From Cyrtodaria siliqua (Eukaryota; Mollusca; Bivalvia; Adapedonta; Hiatellidae): a stretch of DNA of 64,000 nucleotides. The stretch covers positions 24,154 to 88,153 of the forward strand of contig JAWPHD010010960.1 of the NCBI GenBank assembly GCA_037043455.1, in the 5' to 3' direction. How positions within the stretch are numbered: the first letter of the stretch is position 1; every line of letters begins with the position of its first letter. The notes below the pieces were generated by a model. It worked only from the letters and a program-made list of their open reading frames with translations. It did no database searches and had not been told where the DNA came from. The position numbers and the translations under genes were made by a program. Of the stretch, positions 23,217 through 35,600 are shown piece by piece.

Positions 23217-24886
23217 TTATTTTGCTTGCAAATATCATATAAAATAAGTGTTGCGACACTACTAGAACACAAAATAACTTTGCCGTGGAAAAAATTCAAA
23301 AACATCGTCAGCATAGAGTTGTTGTGTGAACTCTGTTGTCAACATCTTGAACTTCTCGGATATTAGTTTTTTTTCACATTTGCGTGAATTTTTCTTGTGG
23401 CTGTGTTATTATACATTTCAAAACAACTCAAAACAACTCAAATTGTTCAAAAGTTTACCTTCATGTCACTTCTTTCAGTTTTCAAATTCTTCGTGGAAGT
23501 AAAGTTCCGACATTTTGTCGTCTATTTTGATGACGTCAGATGACGTCAGCACTCGCGCTCACTAAAAAAACAAGTATGGAACACAAAATAGGTGATAAGA
23601 AAAATCGGTGTTTATTAGGGGGTTTTAAACAACATTTTTTTCTCTTTTGACCAGGTCTAGCTATTGCAACTTTTCAGAATGGATAAAGAATATACTTTTA
23701 TCTATCCTCAAACCTAAAACAATTCTTTTGCTTTTTTTTCTACCCTAAAAGACAGTGATCTTAGACTACAACCTGAACTATTAATATTTTTTTTTAATTT
23801 TTTTTATCTTATTTACATTATTTTCATACTCCAATGATATACCTAACTAAAATTTGCATTAACAGTTAATAATCTGTACACATTGCTACCTGTGTATGTA
23901 TACTTAACTTAAGTTGTAAGTTTAATCTGTATAAACTTAACATTGATTTTCATTATTACACAATTGTTGTTTATGGTGACTTAACAGACCTGGCAAAATA
24001 CACAGCACTGAAGTAAACTTGCTATATTACAAAAATGTAAATATTGATGTATTGATACTTTTACAATTTCTTCCCTTCAAAAGGTAGAAAGAAATATCAG
24101 GTCCAATTCTATATTCTATAACTTTATTTCTACTTGCTACCAACTATAATGGTGAATTAATATTTACAACAGTTTACTACTAAATGATAGTGTCTCTCTC
24201 ACATAACTACTGATCTCTTGTTAGTCCAGGTAAGCCACGGATAAAAGCCACGAACAAAGAAAACCCTCCCTTTTTATAAGGTCCCTTCCAAATAAGGGGT
24301 TAGCATGGTCGTAAATATTAGCATGCTAACTCATCAATCTTATAGCATCTACAAATAAGGAATGCTAACACATAAATCATGTAGCATTAGCATTGGCCTG
24401 GTTCATACAGCATCTCCCAAATAAGGGATGCTAACCCATAAATTATGATCATTAGCATTAGCCTGTGTTAGCCTGTGTTAGCCCTGTAGAGAGATACACA
24501 TCTAGATTTATGGTGCTAACCCCAAGACAGACATAATGTCCTCAGTAACCAGGCTTGAATACTGGTACCTGTACAAAATTACAACAATACAATCTGCTGG
24601 GAATAGAATTTTATCTTTGAACAGAGAACTATTCCGTAATGCTGGTGAAATAGAATGAATACAATACTTGGGAAATGAGGAGATGTTTTAAGTTGACAAT
24701 GACATCATAGCTAGACTACCAGTGGTAATTAAGGTAATTTAGGATGATTATACCCCACTGAGCATGCAAACATGGGCATATCTGGTATATCGTGTTTCTT
24801 GTCCTATGTCTGAAATGCATTCCAAAATGATGGGAAGTATAATAAATTATGTACGTTTGAAATAATAAATGTACATACACTGTTTA
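23217..24886. other. Non-coding stretch with a short degenerate repeat at ~24260-24480
   Basis: No gene recognised. Around 24260-24480 a degenerate unit of about 70 bp recurs about three times, marked by AATAAGGGATGCTAACCCAT and TAGCATTAGCATTGGCCTG. A TGACGTCAGATGACGTCAGC block at 23531-23550 holds two TGACGTCA palindromes (CRE-type); with no gene nearby I give it no function. Confidence 0.5.
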
Positions 24887-25153
24887 GGCTTAAAATAAAG
24901 AAGTGTTTGTTTCCGCTAACACGACCGATCCTATTATTTAGCCGCCGACCCTAACTTTTTTTATTGCAAAAAAAAAAAGAAGAAAAAAAAGATACCTTCC
25001 CCAGTATTTTTTATCATATTAAAAGTGTTTTTTCATTAACAAAAATAAGGTCATTAATAATAAAAAAAGAAAGAAAAAAGTTTTGCCTATCTACCCTACC
25101 GACCCTATATTTTTTGAAGCCGTTAGCGGAAACAAACCATTTTTTTTTTGGCC
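24887..25153. mobile_element. 267-bp MITE, PIF/Harbinger-like (TTA duplication)
   Basis: The ends begin GGCTTAAAATAAAG on the left and GGCCAAAAAAAAAATG on the complement of the right. Both then share GTTTGTTTCCGCTAAC. TTA flanks both sides (24884-24886 and 25154-25156). The interior is A-rich with ACCCTACCGACCCTA. The ORF across it has no recognisable protein. A related element with similar ends and a TGA duplication is at 62430-62726. Confidence 0.75.
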
Positions 25154-25619
25154 TTACCTATCTTGTGGCCGGGGATAGCAAAGATGCTGCATCTAAAACT
25201 TTCTCGCCTCTCACTGCTGCGGGTAAGAATCCCACTGGGAGCTTGACTTGTCAGTTGAGTGTCGATTCTTACGGATGGCAGGAGGTATACAGTACTGGTT
25301 TTACTCAGGAAAAATGGGGTGGTCTGCCTCTACCACAAAAAAGAATCGACCGTCATATATGGCCTAAGATGTGCTAAAAAAAGAAGTCAAACACCATTCA
25401 AACACACGTTTCGTGATCATGATGATTATTGCATGAATAGCAGCCAGTTAAGAGACATCATTTTCCCAAATTTTACTACCTATTTGACATACATTTCCAT
25501 GTGAATTGATGATTGGAAAATAGAAACCAAACAAATAACAAATCTTTCTCTAGTTATAATGATTCACCTAACTAAAATGTTTATGTTGACAAACATTACC
25601 CAACAACAAAGTTTTTATA
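25154..25619. other. Short non-coding spacer
   Basis: Nothing supported. Two overlapping short open frames (ending at 25377 and 25504) have no recognisable domain. Confidence 0.4.
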
Positions 25620-28340
25620 CTTTTACGTCCGCCTGTCTGTCTGTTTGTCTGTCTGTCTGCCCGTCTTTAAACTGTTGCGTATTCCGGACGATAACGCAAA
25701 AACCATTACACCTACACTCATGAAACTTCATAGGTACATTGCCCTAGGTGAAAGGAGGATAACTTTTTTGGGGTCAATATGTCAAAGGTCAAGGTCACCG
25801 TGACATTATTTAGAAAAATGCATTCCAGTCGATAATTTAGAACCTATAACTGCTACACTCATGAAACTTCATAAGTACATTGCACCAGGTGAGAGGAGGA
25901 TCCCTATTGTTTTTGGCGCCAGTAGATCAAAGGTCAAGGTCACAGGGACCTTATATGGAAATATGCATTCCACAAAGTAACTTCAAAACCATAACACCTA
26001 CACTCATAAAACTTCATAGGTACATTGCCCTAGTAGTGAGGAGGAATCCTATGGATTTTGGGGCCAGTAGGTCAAAAGTCAAGGTCACAGTGACCTTATA
26101 TGGAAATATGCCTTCCACACAATAACTTCAAAACTGTAACACCTACACTCATACAACTTCAGAGGTACATTACCCTAGGTGAGAGGAGGAACCCTATTGC
26201 ATTTGGGGCCAGTAGGTCAAAGGCCAAGGTCACAGTGACCTTATATGGAAATATGCATTCCACACAATAACTTCAAAACCGTAACACCTACACAAAGTAA
26301 ACTTCATAGGTACATTGCCCTAGGTGGGAGAAGGAGCCCTATTGCTTTTGGGGCCAGTACGTCAAAGGTCAAGGTCACAGTGACCTTATATGGAAATATG
26401 CCTTCCACACAATAACTTCAAAACTGTAACACCTACATTCATAAAACTTCAGAGGTACATTACCCTAGGTGAGAGGAGGAACCCTATTGCTTTTGGGGTC
26501 AGTAGGTTAAAGGTCAAGGTCACTATCATCTTGTATAGAAAAATGCATTCCTCATAACTTCAAAATTGAAATGCCTACACTTTTAAAACTTCATACATAC
26601 ATTGCCAATAGTGAGTGGAGAAACCCTAATGGGGTCAGTACGTCAAAGGTCAAGGTCACCGTCACCTTATATGGAATGATAACTTCAAAACGTACCACCT
26701 ACACTCATGAAATTTCATAGGATCATCACCCTTGTTGAAAGCAGGAACCCTATTGCTTTGGGGGTCAAATGTCAATGTCACTGACCTTATGAATTCCACA
26801 TGATTACTTCAAAAACCTTAACATCTACACTCATGAAACTTCATAGGTTCATCGACCTTGTTGAAAGCAGAAACCCGTTTTCTTTTGGGCCAAGTAGGTC
26901 AAAGGTCAAGGTCACCTTGACCTTATATGGAAATAGACATTCCATCTGATAACTTTGAAACCATAATACCCACACTTATGAAACTTCAAAGGTATGTTGC
27001 CTTAGGTGAGAGGAGGAACCCTATTGATTATGGTTCAGTGGGACAAAGATCACGGTGGCCATGACCTTATATGGAAATAGGCATTCCTCGCGATAACTTC
27101 GAAACTATAACACCCACACTTGAGCAATTTCATAGGTATATTGACTTTGGTGAGAGGAGGAACCCTATTGATTTTGGGTCATTTGGTCAAAGGTCAAGGT
27201 CACCATGACCTTATATGGAAATAGACATTCCAGTATAATACCCACACTTATGAAACTTCATAGGTACGTTGCCTTTGGTGAGAGGAGGAACCCTATTGAT
27301 TATAGTTCAGTGGGACAAAGATCACGGTGGCCATGACCTTATATGGAACCGCATTCCTCGCGATAACTTCGAAACTATAACACCCACACTTAAGCAATTT
27401 CATAGGTATATTGACTTTGGTGAGAGGAGGAACCCTATTGATTTTGGGTCATTTGGTCAAAGGTCAAGGTCACTGTGACATTATATGGAAATATGCATCC
27501 TAACACCTACACTCATGAATCTTCCTAGGTACAATGCCCTTGGTAAGAGAAAGTATTGTATCTCATTGGGGTTAGCAGGTCAGTGGTCAAGGTCGCTGTG
27601 ACCTTATGTGATAATATGCATTCTTGGCGATAACATCAAAACCATAATACTCCCACGAATGAAACTTTGTCTCTGCATTGACGTTGGCAAGAGAAAGAAC
27701 CTTATTGTCTTTAGGGTCAGTCAAGGTCACCATAACCGTATATGGATATACACATTCCACCAGATAACTGTGAAACCACAACACTCACACTCATGAAACT
27801 TCATAGATACATGGCATTTGGTCAGAGGAGGAACCATGTTGCTTTTGGGGTCACTAGGTCAAAGGTCAATGTCACCAGTACATATTCCAAGTGATAACTC
27901 CAGGAGTTTAATACCCACACTGATGAAACTGTGTAGATATATTACCCTTGGTGAGAGGAGGAACCCCATCACTTTTTAGCTTAGTAGGTCAAAGGTCAAG
28001 TTCAACATTTCTCCATATGGACATACACATTGCAAATGACAATCCCGGAAATATGATACCCACACTTATTAAACTACATAGGTGCATTGTCCTTGGTCAG
28101 AGGAGAAAGCCTATTACTTTTGGGGTTAGTAGGTCATCAAGGTCACATTGAACTGACAATGACTGCATCCTAAGACATTTTCCTCACTGTAACTTGTAAC
28201 TATTTGACCTATGATTTTGAAACTTTACAGAAATAGTACCCATGTTAAAACAACAACCTCTATTAATTTTAAGCTTAGTAGGTCAGATGTCATGAATATT
28301 TGATTTACAGTCTTGAAACATTATACAAATAGTGCTCTTG
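25620..28340 (+). repeat. Family F tandem array, ~140-bp unit, rich in AGGTCA palindromes
   Basis: The array starts with a (CTGTCTGT)n microsatellite at 25628-25665 and then runs as about 18 degenerate direct repeats. Each unit has TCATGAAACTTCATAGGTAC, GTGAGAGGAGGAACCCTATTG, a run of AGGTCA half-sites (GTAGGTCAAAGGTCAAGGTC) and CTTATATGGAAATATGCATTC. Spacing of the GAAACTTCATAGGTAC marker is about 135-147 bp. Perfect GGTCA-N3-TGACC palindromes are at 26083-26095, 26228-26240, 26373-26385, 26910-26922 and 27198-27210. Units beyond 27.5 kb are more diverged. Open frames in the array are not genes. Confidence 0.9.
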
Positions 28341-29404
28341 GTTAAACAACATCCGGTACAAGGGAACAATGATCAGACAAACATGGATAATGTACATATA
28401 TAAATAAATAATCAGATAATTTTTAACTTTCTAGAGAGATGTGACCAATTATCCCATAATAGCTTGTTCGCCTGGTTGCGGTAACATACATTAGCACAGT
28501 GGTTGGTGTCCTCGGCCGACCCAAGTTATAATAACCATTTGTGGATGCATTTTTAAAACTATTTTGATAGTTCACACACCCCTGACTCATGCCCTCAGCT
28601 GGCACCCTTTTTTCGATGGCCTGGCTATTTGATGAAAATTATTTTTAAAACAAAACAACCTTTGGTGAACCCCATAATCTTCCTTGGGCAAATATTAAAG
28701 TGTCTGCTTTGTTCTTGTCATTTCTTGAAAGATGAAAACGTTAAAATAATCTCCTTAGAATAATTATAATTAATGAATAAATAAAATAAACTACCTAGAA
28801 ACGCTCGCCATAGTAGTAGCAACATCCCGTATCAGTTATTTTTAAGGTCAAAGGTAAGGGTAACATTGACCTTACACCTAGAAAATGCTTTTAACATAAA
28901 AACTTTACAATACGGGCGTATAATGCCCCGTTTGACGCTCTTGTTTAATATATCCTCCAAGCTCTTGTAGCTTGTGAGTAACTTGAAAAAAGTTGTATCA
29001 CAAATACTGTATGTTGAAAACAAACTAAGTTTTAATCTGTTGTTAACATCTTGCACACACTATTCAAATGAGTCATCTTTCACATTGTGGAAAACCCAGT
29101 GTTAAGCCAACAGGTGTTTCTCTTGTTTTATATTTTACTCCTATCCTGAAGTCACGGCACCTTGAAAATAGAAAAAAGAAACATGAACATTTAAATGTAT
29201 TGATACTAGTATTGATACCAAATGAAAATATTTTGTGACATTTTATATTATGGAACTAGTATTTTATATAACAATGCATAATGTGGGAGCATACTAGAAC
29301 TGCTGGGCATAGTAGTGTTTTTGTCAGAAATTAATGGTATGATTCAAACCAACCCTGGTAGTATGTTTCACAATTTAGTAAAATTTTCTTTATACTCATT
29401 TCAG
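28341..29404. other. Region upstream of the first MICAL coding exon
   Basis: No gene recognised. It ends in a splice acceptor (TTTATACTCATTTCAG) just before 29405, so this is probably intron between an unseen 5' UTR exon and the first coding exon. No promoter is identifiable. Confidence 0.5.
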
Positions 29405-29685
29405 GTGGTGAGCAAAAATGCACAATGGAAAATGGCGGCCGGGAGAAAGAGCCAGTATCGCAGCTGTTTGACCAGTTCTGCCACGCGTCCACATGTAAAA
29501 CAATCATCTCATCATTCCAGCAACTCTGTGATCACATCGGTCTCAAACATGCGGACCATCGCAACTTCTATCGCAAGATACGGGCACGTATCAACACGTG
29601 GAAGGCACATGCATTATGGGTAAAACTTGACAAACGTGCAACTCACAAAGAGTACAGGAGGGGTGAAGCATGTGCAAACACAAAG
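29405..29685 (+). CDS. MICAL: MICAL first coding exon
   Basis: The exon is preceded by ATTTCAG and starts with 20 nt of 5' UTR. The ATG at 29425 begins [18 protein letters not shown], matching the start region of the family. An upstream ATG at 29418 is in another frame. The exon ends at AAG/GTATGA after 87 codons, phase 0. Confidence 0.93.
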
Positions 29686-32600
29686 GTATGACTAGGTCAT
29701 TTTGCTGCCTGCTTTATCTACATGGCTATTATTGCAGGTGTTTAATTAAAAAAATGCTTTAAATATTGAAAAACATGCAAATTTGTATAGTGGGAAAAAT
29801 AACATTGTCCATATTCAACCAGTTTATTTCAAAACAGTAATTGACATTTGAAGCGTTGCAAACATTTTCTTTTCAATATTAAAAATGATATTACATACAT
29901 AACCCAACAGAATAGTTCATTTATAAATATTGGGTATGGTTATGAATCATAGATAACGAGGAATTATCAATAATATGTTATATTTTATTGGCAGATATAT
30001 AAATCATAAAAATGATTTCTCTCTATCTGTTATTAATGGAATTTGAATTATTTATAATTAAATGTTATATGACAGCTTGCTATCATTCATTACCATTTAT
30101 TTAGGGTGTTTTACCATTAGTGGTTTAAACAAAATAGTGGCACGGTGGATAGAGCATTCGACTCTGAATCTGGAGATCACAGGTTCAAGCCTCGCTGGCA
30201 CCACTGGTTTGATTTTCTTCGGTGCGTCCCTAGGCAAGACATGGGGACTTGAACTGGGGGATCCTGTGTATCGAGTCTATCCTCCGGGTAGGTTAAAGAA
30301 GCATAGGAATCTATTTGATAGAAAGAGTAAGACGGTTCCCAGATTGCTATGTATCCTTCCCCTCTCTCTGGGGTGCCTCTAAATAACCTGAACAGTGTTT
30401 TTTTTGAGCCGTTGAACACAATTCAGTTCCCATTTAGATAGGTTCAATTGAAATTAAGTTTCTCGCCATAAAATACAGAAAAATAACGTGTTCTTGTGAT
30501 GGGTCTGATTTCCGTCATTTCATGTATATTTCAGGTCATCATCATAGGCGGGGGTATCTGTGGTTTACGGACAGCCATAGAGACGGCCCTCCTTGGTGCC
30601 CGAACCATTGTTGTGGAAAAGCGTGACAGATTTTCACGAAATAACGTGCTTCACTTGTGGCCGTTCCTTATAACCGACCTGAAAAATCTTGGTGGTAAAA
30701 AATTCTTCGGAAAATTCTGCGCCGGTGCCATCGATCATATAAGTAAGTTAGCAAAGTAATGCACCGGTCACCGGTAATTAACCTGAACAAAGTACTGTAA
30801 TGGCTTCCGGTAATGATTGCAAAGTACCATAATGGCTTCCGGTAATTATTGCAAACTACCATAATGGTTTCCGGTAATTAATGCAAAGTACAATAATGGC
30901 TTCCGGTAATTATTGCAAAGAACCATAATGGGTATGCAAAGTACCGTAATGGCTTCCGGTAATTATTGCAAAGTACTGTAATGGCTTCTGGTAATTAATG
31001 CAAAGTACCGTAATGGCTTCCGGTAATTATTGCAAACTACCATAATGGCTTTAGGTAATTAATACAAAGTACCGTAATGGCTTCCAGTAATTACTGCAAA
31101 GTGCCATAATGGCTTCTGTTAATTATTGCAAAGTACCATAATGGCTTCCGGTAATTAATGCAAAGAATCGTAATGGCTTCCAGTAATTATTGCAAACTAC
31201 CATAATGGCTTCCGTTAATTACTGCAAAGTACCGTAATGGCTTCTGGTAATTAATGCAAAGTACCGTAATGGCTTCCGGTAATTACTGCAAAGTACCATA
31301 ATGGCTTCCGGTAATTACTGCAAAGTACCGTAATGGCTTCCGGTAATTACTGCAAAGTACCGTAATGGCTTCCGGTAATTATTGCTAAGCACTGGACTGG
31401 TAATTAATAACAAATTAATTGGTCTTCAGTTACTATAACAGTAGAATGTCCGAGTATTGTCTGAAGGTTGTTATTCTAGAGTTTATAGTCCCGGCATATT
31501 ATCTGAAAGGTTATGTTAAGAGGGTGCTATTTATAGGATAATAGTCCCTGCATCAATATGGAGTGGTAGTCCACCTGCTTGCTCGCCTATGACAAGTTCA
31601 ACAAAATGGGGTTTTGAGGCTAAATTTTGTTCTTTCTCGAGTGCTAGTAGAGGCACTTCAATTTTGTTTAAAAATACTTTTAGTTATACAATCCATAATA
31701 CTATTATAGATCCAAACGGTAACTATATAATTCTAGATATAACTATTCAAGATCAGAGAATGACAATATCTGTAGTATATGGTCCCAGCGAGGACAAACC
31801 GAAGTTTTTTCAAGATTTCTTTAATTTAATTGAAAGTTTCGGTAACTCATCTATAGTCATTGGTGGTGATTACCCTTAAATTATGAGATTGACACATATA
31901 ATTATAAACACAAAAACAATACAAAGTCAAACGAAATGATCGTAAACAATGTGGAATCTTTAGACTTACATGATGTTTGGAGAATAGAAAATGAAAATGA
32001 AAATAGATATACATGGAGGGGTCCTTACAATAAAATGGCACGCTTAGATTATTTCACTATTTCATCTGATCTGCAAATGTTTGTTGAGAATACTAATATT
32101 GGCATACGTTATAAATCGGACCATTCTCCTATGTCAGTATTTTTTTCTTTTATCGATCAGCCAATGGGCCGTGATTTATGGAAATTCAATAACAGTTTAC
32201 TGACAGATCCCGAGTATATAAATATTGTAAAAATGACAATCAGTGAAACGGTAGATCAATATAAAGTTCAAAATGAGGAAAATGTGCAGGAAACTAAATT
32301 TAATATTAGCGACCAGTTATTTTGGAAAACGTTAAAGTTGATGATAAGGGGTAAAACTATTTCATATGCGTCCTGTATAAAAAAAGAAAAAAGACACAAA
32401 ACAACAGGATATTGAAAATACATTAAAGGCATTATATGCAAAACTAGAAAATGGGGATCTTTCAGTCGAAAACGAAATAGAACAATTAACAGTAGAATTA
32501 AAAACAATAAGAGATGAAAAAATTAAAGGGATTATTTTAAGGGCAAAAGCAAAATGGAAAGTAGAAGGAGAAAAGTCAACTAAATATTTTTATAATTTAG

Positions 32601-35600
32601 AAAAAAGACAATATACAGAAAAACTTATACCGAAAATTGTTAAAGATGATGGGTCAGAAACGAGCAACATTAAGGACATTTTAATGGAACAAAATTTATA
32701 CTATAAAAATCTTTACAGTTACAGATTACAGACTGCAAATCGGAGAGTAGAATCTGACTTTTTTAATATAAATAATCCATTCTTAAATCAATTAACAAAT
32801 GAGGAAAGTGATACATTAGAAGGGGTCTTAAATAAACAGGAATGTTTGAATGTGTTAAAGGATATGAAAAATAATAAATCTCCGGGATCTGATGGTTTTT
32901 CTGTCGAGTTTTATAAATTCTTCTGGATTGATATTGCGGATTTCCTCGTTAATGCATTAAATGAAATTTATTATTCTAAATCACTCTCAGTTACACAAAG
33001 ACAAGGAGTTATAACATGTTTGCCTAAAGACGGTAAATCTAAACTTTATTTGAAAAATTGGAGACCAATTTCACTATTAAATGTAGATACAAAAATTGCT
33101 TCTGCCACAGTTGCACGTCGATTTAAAACAATTCTTCCTAAATTAATATCGGAAAGTCAGTTAGGATTTATGAAAGATAGGCACATAGGAGAATGTACTA
33201 GACTTATTCTAGATGTAATAGAAAAATGTGAGGAAGAGAATATACCTGGAATCCTAGTTCTTTTAGATTTTGAAAAAGCATTTGACTCCCTTGAATGGTG
33301 TTTTATTGAGAAAGCGTTACGTTTCTTTAATTTTGGGGAATCAATAGTGCAGTGGTTTAACACTTTATACAATAATGTTTCAAGCTGTGTTTTAAATAAT
33401 GGTCATTGCTCCGAGTATTTTCCTATACACCGAGGCGTGAGACAAGGAGATCCCTTATCTCCATATCTATTTATAATATGTGTAGAATTTTTAAGTGCAG
33501 CTTTAAAAAACCAGGATGACGTTATTGGAATAAAAATAAAGGACTCCGAATATTTGATAAATCAGTATGCAGATGATCCCTCATTATATTTAAGTGACGA
33601 TGAGAGATCTTTAAATTCAGCTCTTGAAGTAATAGATAAATTTCAACTATGTTCAGGTTAAAAGCTAATTTTGAAAAATCACAAGTTGTATGGATTGGGT
33701 CAAAGAAGGGTAGTAGAGAAGTAGTACAGACTTATAAAGAAGTAATATGGAACCATGAGGGAACGTTTAAAATATTAGGCATAAATTACAATTTACAAAA
33801 CGAAAATTATGTCATTCAAAATTTTTATAATAAAATAGAAAAAATGAAAAAAATAATTAACGATTGGTCTTTCAGAAACCTCTCTATTATTGGTAAAACA
33901 ACGGTAATTAAAACACTTGTTCTCCCGATAATTATCCAATGTTTAACTGTTCTGCTTGATCCTCCAGATCATATATATAATGAAATTCAAAATATGATGT
34001 TCAAATTTTTGTGGTTTGAAAAACTTGATAAAATTAAGAGAAACGTTGTTGTTAGCTCACATGAAGAAGGAGGACTAGCATTTCCACACATTAAATTGTT
34101 CAGTCAGTCTCTAAAATTATCTTGGATTAAAAAGATTTTAGATCCAGATAAATTTGCTCCATGGAAAACCCTAATTTTAGATGATCTGGAGAAAATAGGT
34201 GGATATAGGTAATGGCATTTACATAAAGAAGCTCCCACTTTTTGGCTAAAATTTAAATTACTAGTGGCATGTTACATATAATTTTTATATGTAGCTGTTC
34301 TTCATAAAAAGGACTATATTCTGTGAAAAGGATTTTCTGAAATATTCAATATTAGAGATGATATTTGCAAAAATTGGAATTTTGGATATTTAGACAAAGG
34401 ATTGTATTTTCAATACTGAGCGAGTTCTGAGAAGCTAACTCTACACAGTTGTAACAGTAAATAGTCGTGACACATTGTGATATTGTATGGGATTAACTTT
34501 GGATTAACAATGAATAAGTCAACAGAGCATACAAAGGTTGGCCATGTCAAAGCTGACACAAGTGCCTTAGGCAAGGCTAAGTCCAGCAGCACAAAGACAA
34601 CAAACCAGAAGCAACCTCTCATAGATGTAGCACTGAGTAATACAAGTGCAGCGGATACCAGTATGTCGCTCATTACCCACACATTGGACGATATTTCAGA
34701 AGAGTTGAAGGAAGTCAAGGAAACTCTCAATTCTCTGATGAAGAAGGAAGATATTGAGGCTTTCGTTACAAAAGCAGTGAAAGAAATTCTAGACGATTTT
34801 AACAAGAATATGGAATTCACTATTGCTACAAAAGTAGAGGCTAAGACAAAAGATCTTACAAACAGACTGGACTCTCTCGAAAAAGAAAATGCGCACCTAA
34901 AAAAAGACCTTGTCGCACAAAAATCACTCATGCATGACTTCAAGAAAAGTATTGAATCAAGTGAAAAAAGATCAAAGTATGCAGAGGATAGAGCTAACTA
35001 TAACGAGCAATACTCAAGAAAGAACAATATAAAATTCATGAATGTGCCAGAAGTTACACCAGAAACAGAAGAAACGTTAACTTCTAAAATATGCGCAATG
35101 GTAGATGAAAAAGGTGCCACCATCAACCCCTCAAAAATAGTGGCAATCCATCGGATACCGGGCAAAGTCGGACACCCTAAACCAGTCCTGGTCAAACTTG
35201 TTAACAACAGTGAGAAGACCAAAGTGATGAGGTTACGATCAACCTTCAAAGCCGCTGGTACCAGACTAGTCAATGATGTCACCAGGGCCAATGCTGAACT
35301 CATAACCCGTCTTATGGCCCATAAAGACATCGAAGGAGCGTGGTATTTTAACGGGTCCGTTTATGGGAAGTCGAAGGCTACCGGCTCACGATACAAATTT
35401 GGCCTCCACGACGATGTTGGATGGGTCCTTAAGCAGTGATCGACACTCTAAATGGAATTGACAGTACTGAACTAATATGGGTCAATTTATGACTACGTGC
35501 CAATGGATTATACTACAGTTGCAACAGTATTATTGTGCAGTTATTACTGATCTCTAAAGAAAATACTCTAGGTATATGGTCTATATATTTAGAACTAAGT

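Noticed and set aside
23531..23550. TGACGTCA pair as a CRE-driven promoter
   Set aside because: No gene start or TATA-like element nearby; two palindromes alone are not evidence of a promoter.
24964..25504. Two overlapping ORFs (137 and 81 codons)
   Set aside because: The first starts in the A-rich core of the MITE and neither has a recognisable domain.
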